64,000 nt of DNA from Fodinibacter sp045807225. Lineage in GTDB: Bacteria; Actinomycetota; Actinomycetes; Actinomycetales; Dermatophilaceae. Below, one piece after another: positions 59,780 to 64,000 of the stretch (its first letter is position 1; each line of letters begins with the position of its first letter). The notes under the pieces were generated by a model. That model had not been told where the DNA came from. It made no database searches and saw only the letters and a list, made by a program, of their open reading frames with translations. The stretch is from positions 17,353 to 81,352 of the forward strand of contig JBJMHU010000061.1 in assembly GCA_045807225.1 (NCBI GenBank), read 5' to 3'. Made by a program: the position numbers and the translations under genes.

Positions 59780-60517
59780 TCAGTCGGCGGGCTTGAGGAC
59801 GTAACCGACACCGCGCATCGTGTGGATCATCGGGGCGCGCCCGGCATCGATCTTCTTGCGCAGGTAGGAGATGTAGAGCTCGACGACGTTGGCCTGACCA
59901 CCGAAGTCGTAGTTCCACACCCGGTCGAGGATCTGCGCCTTGCTGAGCACCCGCTTCGGGTTGCGCATCAGGTAGCGCAGCAGCTCGAACTCCGTTGCGG
60001 TGAGGTGCACCTGCTCACCCGCGCGGGTCACCTCGTGGCTGTCCTCGTCCATGGTGAGGTCTCCCACGACCAGCAGCGAGCTCGCTTCGTCGACCGAGAC
60101 GGTGGTGCGGCGCATCAGGGCACGCAACCGTGCGACGACCTCCTCCAGGCTGAACGGCTTGGTGACGTAGTCGTCGCCCCCCGCGGTGAGGCCGGCGACG
60201 CGGTCCTCCACCGCATCCTTCGCGGTGAGGAACAGGACGGGCACGTTGGGCTCGTCGCGACGCATCCGGCGCAGCACCTCGAGCCCGTCGAAGTCGGGCA
60301 GCATCATGTCGAGCACCACGGCATCCGGCCCGAAGTCCTTCGCCGAGCGAACGGCGGCGAGGCCGCTGGCGGCGGTGCGCACCTCCCAGCCCTCGTAGCG
60401 CAGGGCCATCGAGAGCAGCTCGGTGAGGTTGGCCTCGTCGTCGACCACCAGTACCCGCACCGGGCTGCCGTCGGGTCGCTGGAGAGCAGGAGCGCTCACG
60501 GGTCGGGTCGTCGTCAT
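59780..60517 (-). CDS. OmpR/PhoB-family response regulator (TcrX/TrcR-like)
   Basis: 245 residues. Receiver domain: VRVLVVDDEANLTELL, phospho-acceptor Asp70 in DAVVLDMMLPDFDG, and VTKPFSLEEVVAR. The winged-helix DNA-binding domain is LTATEFELLRYLMRNPKRVLSKAQIL to MIHTMRGVGYVL. First gene of the two-component operon. A divergent Gly-rich membrane protein gene starts 166 bases away and may be a target. Confidence 0.94.
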   Translation of the reverse strand: MTTTRPVSAPALQRPDGSPVRVLVVDDEANLTELLSMALRYEGWEVRTAASGLAAVRSAKDFGPDAVVLDMMLPDFDGLEVLRRMRRDEPNVPVLFLTAKDAVEDRVAGLTAGGDDYVTKPFSLEEVVARLRALMRRTTVSVDEASSLLVVGDLTMDEDSHEVTRAGEQVHLTATEFELLRYLMRNPKRVLSKAQILDRVWNYDFGGQANVVELYISYLRKKIDAGRAPMIHTMRGVGYVLKPAD

Positions 60518-60682
60518 GGGCTCATCGTGCGCGCAGGCGCTGTTCGGTGTCCATGGGTTGCCTGTGTGGTTCCTGTGAGCGGGCGAGTGCGCCTGCCAGC
60601 CGGCCGATGGCCGGGTCACAGCACCACCACAGGGCTGGATCCGATCGTGGAACAGACCGTCCGCGCGCCTCGAGGAGCCACC

Positions 60683-61333
60683 ATGACCGACCGACCCGAC
60701 GACCGGACGCAGCCCATCTCGACCGGTGCCACGAGCGAGCAGCCGCCGGAGGGCTCCGCGCCCGACAGGTCGGATGCCGCGCGGCCCACTGCCGCGGACG
60801 TGCCCGCGTGGGCGAACGCCGCGTGGGAGGGTGACGGCACGGCATCCGCCCGGCCGGTGCCGGTCGCTCCCATGGCGCCGGCCGCGGCGTACGGCCCGTC
60901 GGTTGCGCCGGTAACGCCGATGGCGGCGGTGGCGACGGCCCCGGCCCAGCAGTCGTGGCGCTGGCGGGTCAGCGGTGGCCGCGGCCTGGCCGTGGTCGCC
61001 CTGGTCGTCGGCCTGGGCCTCGGCGCGGTCGGTGGTGCGGCCGCCACCTACGCGGCCACCCACACCGACGGCACCGGCAGCATCGCCGAGGGCTCCGGCG
61101 GCTCCGGTGGCTTCGATCGCGGCGGAACCGGTCGGTTCGACGGCGACGGGGACGACGACTTCGGCCCCGGCGGGCACGGTGGTCCGCCTCCGGGTGGTCA
61201 GTTCCCCGACGGCCGGCTACCGGGCGGCGGCCAGCTTCCCGGCGGTGACTCGCCCCAGGACGACGGCACCACCGGTCAGCTGCCCGGCGGAGGCGCCGGC
61301 ACCGACGCGAACGGCACCTCGCAGGCCACCTGA
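60683..61333 (+). CDS. Membrane protein with disordered N terminus and Gly/Asp-rich tail
   Basis: 216 residues, ATG with GAGGAG ahead. Residues 1-95 are hydrophilic, then Ala/Pro-rich; residues 103-128 are one membrane helix (GLAVVALVVGLGLGAVGGAAA); residues 135-216 are very rich in Gly, Asp and Pro (FDGDGDDDFGPGGHGGPPPG, then repeated LPGGG). The Asp-rich external tail could bind cations. It is divergent from the two-component operon, a common position for a regulated target. Confidence 0.65.
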   Translation: MTDRPDDRTQPISTGATSEQPPEGSAPDRSDAARPTAADVPAWANAAWEGDGTASARPVPVAPMAPAAAYGPSVAPVTPMAAVATAPAQQSWRWRVSGGRGLAVVALVVGLGLGAVGGAAATYAATHTDGTGSIAEGSGGSGGFDRGGTGRFDGDGDDDFGPGGHGGPPPGGQFPDGRLPGGGQLPGGDSPQDDGTTGQLPGGGAGTDANGTSQAT

Positions 61334-61395
61334 CCGACCGGGCGTCGGGGCGCAACGGTGCGACGGCATCCGCCAGCTCGCTGCTGGCTGCGCAG

Positions 61396-61426
61396 AACCC
61401 CCGGAGAGGGCGGCTCTCCGGGGGTT
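61396..61426. terminator. Bidirectional hairpin terminator before pckG
   Basis: Perfect 13-base arms AACCCCCGGAGAG / CTCTCCGGGGGTT around GGCGG, between the converging Gly-rich protein and pckG genes. Confidence 0.88.
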
Positions 61427-61451
61427 CGCGCGTCCGCGGGCGGGCGGACGG

Positions 61452-63278
61452 TCAGGCGGTCTCGAGCCGTGCCTTGAGGGTGGCGAGCTCGTCGGCCAGC
61501 TGGGTGGGGAGGGTGTCGCCGAACTTGGCGAACCACTCCTGGATGAGCGGCAGCTCCTTGTTGCGCCACTCGTCGACGTTGACGGCGAGGGCCTTGGCCA
61601 CCTGCTCCTGGCTCATGTCCAGGCCGGTGGTGTCGATGGAACCCGGGGCGGGCACGAGACCGACCGGGGTCTCGACGGCCTCGGCGGTGCCGTCGAGGCG
61701 CTCGACGACCCACTTCAGGACGCGGGCGTTGTCGCCGAAGCCGGGCCACAGGAAGGAGCCGTCCTCGTCGTCCTTGCGGAACCAGTTGACCTGGAAGATC
61801 TTCGGCAGCTTGGACTCGTCGTGGGCCTTGCCGATCTCGAGCCAGTGGTTGACGTAGTCGCCGGCGTTGTAGCCGATGAACGGCAGCATCGCCATCGGGT
61901 CGCGGCGCACGACGCCGACCGCACCGGTGGCCGCGGCGGTGGTCTCCGAGGAGAGCGTCGCGCCGATGAAGACGCCGTGGGCCCAGTCGCGCGACTCGTA
62001 GACCAGCGGCACCGTGGTCTTGCGGCGGCCGCCGAAGAGGATCGCGTCGATCGGAACGCCGTTGGGCTCGTCGTACTCGGGCGCCATCATCGGGCACTGC
62101 TTGGCGGGGGTGCAGAAGCGGCTGTTCGGGTGGCTGGAGGGGACGTCGGACTCGGGGGTCCAGTCGTTGCCCTTCCAGTCGATGAGGTGGGCCGGCTTCT
62201 CCTTGGTCATGTCCTCCCACCACACGTCGCCGTCGTCGGTGAGGGCGACGTTGGTGAAGATCGAGTTGCCCTTCTCCACCGTGCGCATGGCGTTGGGGTT
62301 GGAGTGCATGCCGGTGCCGGGCGCGACGCCGAACAGGCCGAACTCCGGGTTGACGGCGTACAGCCGGCCGTCGGCGCCGAAGCGCATCCAGGCGATGTCG
62401 TCACCGACCATCTCGGCCTTCCAGCCGTCCAGCGCCGGCTCGATCATCGCGAGGTTGGTCTTGCCGCAGGCGCTGGGGAACGCACCGGCGATGTAGTGCA
62501 CCGACCCGGTGGGTGAGGTGAGCTTGAGGATGAGCATGTGCTCGGCCATCCAGCCGTCGTCGCGGGCCATTGCCGAGGCGATCCGCAGCGCGTAGCACTT
62601 CTTGCCCAGCAGGGCGTTACCGCCGTAACCGGAGCCGTAGCTCCAGATCTCGCGGGTCTCGGGGAAGTGCGCGATGTACTTGGTCTCGCTGCAGGGCCAG
62701 GCGACGTCGGCCTTGCCGTCGGTCAGCGGGAAGCCGACAGAGTGCAGGCCCTTGACGAACTCGGCGCCCTGCTCCTCGATGGCCGTGAGCACCGGGGTGC
62801 CGATGCGGGCCATGATCTTCATCGACACCACGACGTAGGCGGAGTCGGTGATCTCGACGCCGTACATCGGCACGTCCGCCTCGATGTGCCCCATGACGAA
62901 GGGGATGACGTACATCGTGCGGCCGGTCATGCACCCCTTGTAGAGGTCGGTCATCAGGGCCTTCATCTCGGCCGGCGACTTCCAGTTGTTCGTGAAGCCG
63001 GCGTCCTTCTCGTCCTCCGAGCAGATGAAGGTGCGGTCCTCCACCCGGGCGACGTCGCTGGGGTCGGATGCCGCGTAGAAGCTGTTCGGCTTCTTGTCGG
63101 GGTTGAGCCGGGTGAACGTGCCGCCGTCGACCAGGCGGGTCGTCAGGAGGTCCCACTCCTCATCGGACCCGTCGACCCAGTGGATCGAGTCGGGGGTGGT
63201 GAGCGAGGCGACTTCCTCGACCCAGGCCGCCAGGCCTGGGTGACTGGTCCCTGTGGTGTGCTCCGCCTGCGTGGTCAT
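61452..63278 (-). CDS. pckG: Phosphoenolpyruvate carboxykinase (GTP)
   Basis: 608 residues, the GTP-dependent class. The kinase P-loop is FPSACGKTNLAM with its reactive cysteine; metal and substrate residues lie in GDDIAWMRFG, NPNAMRT and GRRKTTVPLVYESRDW. It converts oxaloacetate to PEP at the start of gluconeogenesis. ATG 63278 has GGAAGGAC ahead; the open frame continues to 63584 but that part is the leader. Monocistronic with a palindromic site upstream. Confidence 0.97.
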   Translation of the reverse strand: MTTQAEHTTGTSHPGLAAWVEEVASLTTPDSIHWVDGSDEEWDLLTTRLVDGGTFTRLNPDKKPNSFYAASDPSDVARVEDRTFICSEDEKDAGFTNNWKSPAEMKALMTDLYKGCMTGRTMYVIPFVMGHIEADVPMYGVEITDSAYVVVSMKIMARIGTPVLTAIEEQGAEFVKGLHSVGFPLTDGKADVAWPCSETKYIAHFPETREIWSYGSGYGGNALLGKKCYALRIASAMARDDGWMAEHMLILKLTSPTGSVHYIAGAFPSACGKTNLAMIEPALDGWKAEMVGDDIAWMRFGADGRLYAVNPEFGLFGVAPGTGMHSNPNAMRTVEKGNSIFTNVALTDDGDVWWEDMTKEKPAHLIDWKGNDWTPESDVPSSHPNSRFCTPAKQCPMMAPEYDEPNGVPIDAILFGGRRKTTVPLVYESRDWAHGVFIGATLSSETTAAATGAVGVVRRDPMAMLPFIGYNAGDYVNHWLEIGKAHDESKLPKIFQVNWFRKDDEDGSFLWPGFGDNARVLKWVVERLDGTAEAVETPVGLVPAPGSIDTTGLDMSQEQVAKALAVNVDEWRNKELPLIQEWFAKFGDTLPTQLADELATLKARLETA

Positions 63279-63636
63279 GGTCGTCCTTCCGCCGGTCTGG
63301 CTCAACTGGTCGGCCACCCCTCGCGCGAACCTCGCGAACCGCTCGTGGCGGTGGCTCGGCACCCGCCCGTGGGAGCCTGTCCCCACGGTAGGCCCGTGTA
63401 CTCGGAGGTAGCCACCGCGGAAGCGCTTACGCCTTATGAGGCTCCTCACAAGGATGGGGCGCTGCTGGAAGTTCTTGCAGGAAGACCGGAAGCGCAGGTC
63501 AAAGCGGTGGTCTCCCTTGCGGGCCGGATGCCGGGCGCCTGGCCGGTCGCGGCACCTCGAGGAGTGCTCGGCCTGCGATTTCACCCGGCGACGGGGCTCC
63601 GGTAGTCTGCTCTCTCGTTGCGCGCGAGCGTGACGG
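63279..63636. promoter_or_regulatory. pckG upstream region with an 18-base dyad
   Basis: 358 bases without a gene up to tRNA-Arg. TTATGAGG-CT-CCTCACAA (63434-63451) is an inverted repeat with 7 of 8 pairs matching, about 160 bases before the pckG ATG, and GAAGCGCTTAC lies beside it at about 63420-63430. These may bind a carbon-source regulator. The remainder shows only a GC-rich leader and the tRNA upstream region. Confidence 0.5.
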
Positions 63637-63709
63637 GCGCCCGTAGCTCAACGGATAGAGCATCTGACTACGGATCAGAAGGTTAGGGGTTCGAATCCCT
63701 TCGGGCGCG
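63637..63709 (+). tRNA. tRNA-Arg(ACG)
   Basis: 73 bases. Acceptor GCGCCCG pairs CGGGCGC, anticodon loop CTACGGA (ACG) in stem TCTGA/TCAGA, T loop GGTTCGAATCC. CCA is not encoded. The A of the anticodon is expected to be deaminated to inosine. Confidence 0.97.
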
Positions 63710-63732
63710 CTCTGTGTTGAGACAGACGACGG

Positions 63733-63763
63733 GCCCCCGGCCAGCGGAAACGCTGCCGGGGGC
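63733..63763 (+). terminator. Terminator of tRNA-Arg
   Basis: GCCCCCGG and CCGGGGGC arms with an inner CAGCG-GAAA-CGCTG stem-loop (GNRA tetraloop), followed by TTACTC. Confidence 0.85.
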
Positions 63764-64000
63764 TTACTCGTGCCCGGATGGTGGACGCTTTTCGGGTCGC
63801 AAGTGACCCAAAATGTGACCCAAAATGTCGGGTCCGGTCGTCTCCTGGCGGGTCAGGTCGCGAAGCCCGAGACGCTTGGAACAGGGGTCAGAAGGTTGGA
63901 CGACTTGGCACGACCTGAGCGGACTCAGCCCGACACGCCAGAGCCGCTGATTCCTGATGCAGGAACAGGACCCTGCAGCGTGCAGAGTGGTGAGCAAGAT
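63764..64000. other. Lower-GC edge after tRNA-Arg
   Basis: 237 bases to the window end. G+C falls to roughly 58-60%. The word TGTGACCCAAAA occurs in tandem (AAGTGACCCAAAATGTGACCC). A 77-codon minus-strand frame (63764-63997, open at the right in principle) ends LRPEKRPPSGHE and could be the 3' end of a gene beyond the window, but no family is recognised. A drop in GC after a tRNA is typical of an integration site; no integrase is visible. Confidence 0.35.

Noticed and set aside
61452..63584. 710-residue version of PEP carboxykinase
   Set aside because: GTP-type PEPCK is about 600-610 residues and ATG 63278 has a ribosome site; the extension is leader DNA with the operator-like dyad.

Overview
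The window is about 72% G+C, with long GC-biased reading frames, short leaders and frequent ATGA/GTGA gene overlaps. The gene content is typical of Actinobacteria: a GTP-type PEP carboxykinase, a bifunctional-type dCTP deaminase, LytR-CpsA-Psr and mycothiol-isomerase-fold proteins, a FadE5-like acyl-CoA dehydrogenase, an EtfD-like iron-sulfur reductase and a CopD-CtaG fusion. The small DUF6458 protein and the very frequent octamer GGATGCCG/CGGCATCC suggest a micrococcal actinobacterium near the Intrasporangiaceae. This is inference, because no rRNA lies in the window.

Layout. 1-3907: a divergent N-acetylglucosamine PTS locus (nagA, EIIC and a GntR/UTRA regulator leftward; EIIB, EIIA and a HAD phosphatase rightward) around a palindromic operator. 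3909-8034: rbsD, a MarR-controlled drug exporter, a SRPBCC protein and a mycothiol-type DinB protein. 8062-13872: CopD-CtaG, a nitrilase-family amidase, a DUF559-type nuclease flanked by paired hairpin repeats, a GlcD-like dehydrogenase and DUF6458. 13971-23837: FadE5-like dehydrogenase, LtrA, several small membrane proteins, D-Ala-D-Ala carboxypeptidase, tRNA-Gly, dcd, an alpha/beta hydrolase and an MFS exporter. 24029-27585: an osmoprotectant ABC operon. 27853-34957: an EtfD-like protein with a long DPWD-repeat tail, a YCII/ECF42 pair, cysK and cysE.

34950-46371 is the most unusual region. It holds two tandem paralogous four-gene cassettes, both leftward, each with the order subtilase - ECF sigma factor - small helical/Ig-like protein - TPR-CHAT protease. 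The genes overlap by 4 bases. Both CHAT genes appear to start at a non-standard AUC or AUU codon. The subtilases carry different glycine-rich repeats at the same residue offset. The two cassettes share a dyad promoter and an upstream noncoding block that is more conserved than the proteins. Sigma factor, small partner and TPR-CHAT protease recall the Csx29-Csx30-sigma module of type III-E CRISPR, but no CRISPR is present. I infer a protease-gated transcription switch.

46864-64000: a YtxH-like protein, tRNA-Ser(UGA), a LacI-controlled sugar ABC operon with a possible coupled 35-residue ORF, a universal stress protein, a cold-shock protein, a penicillin-binding protein, an LCP ligase, tRNA-Ser(GCU), two Pro-rich small proteins, a GNAT enzyme, a TcrXY/TrcRS-like two-component system, a Gly-rich membrane protein, pckG, tRNA-Arg(ACG) and a lower-GC edge that may begin an island.
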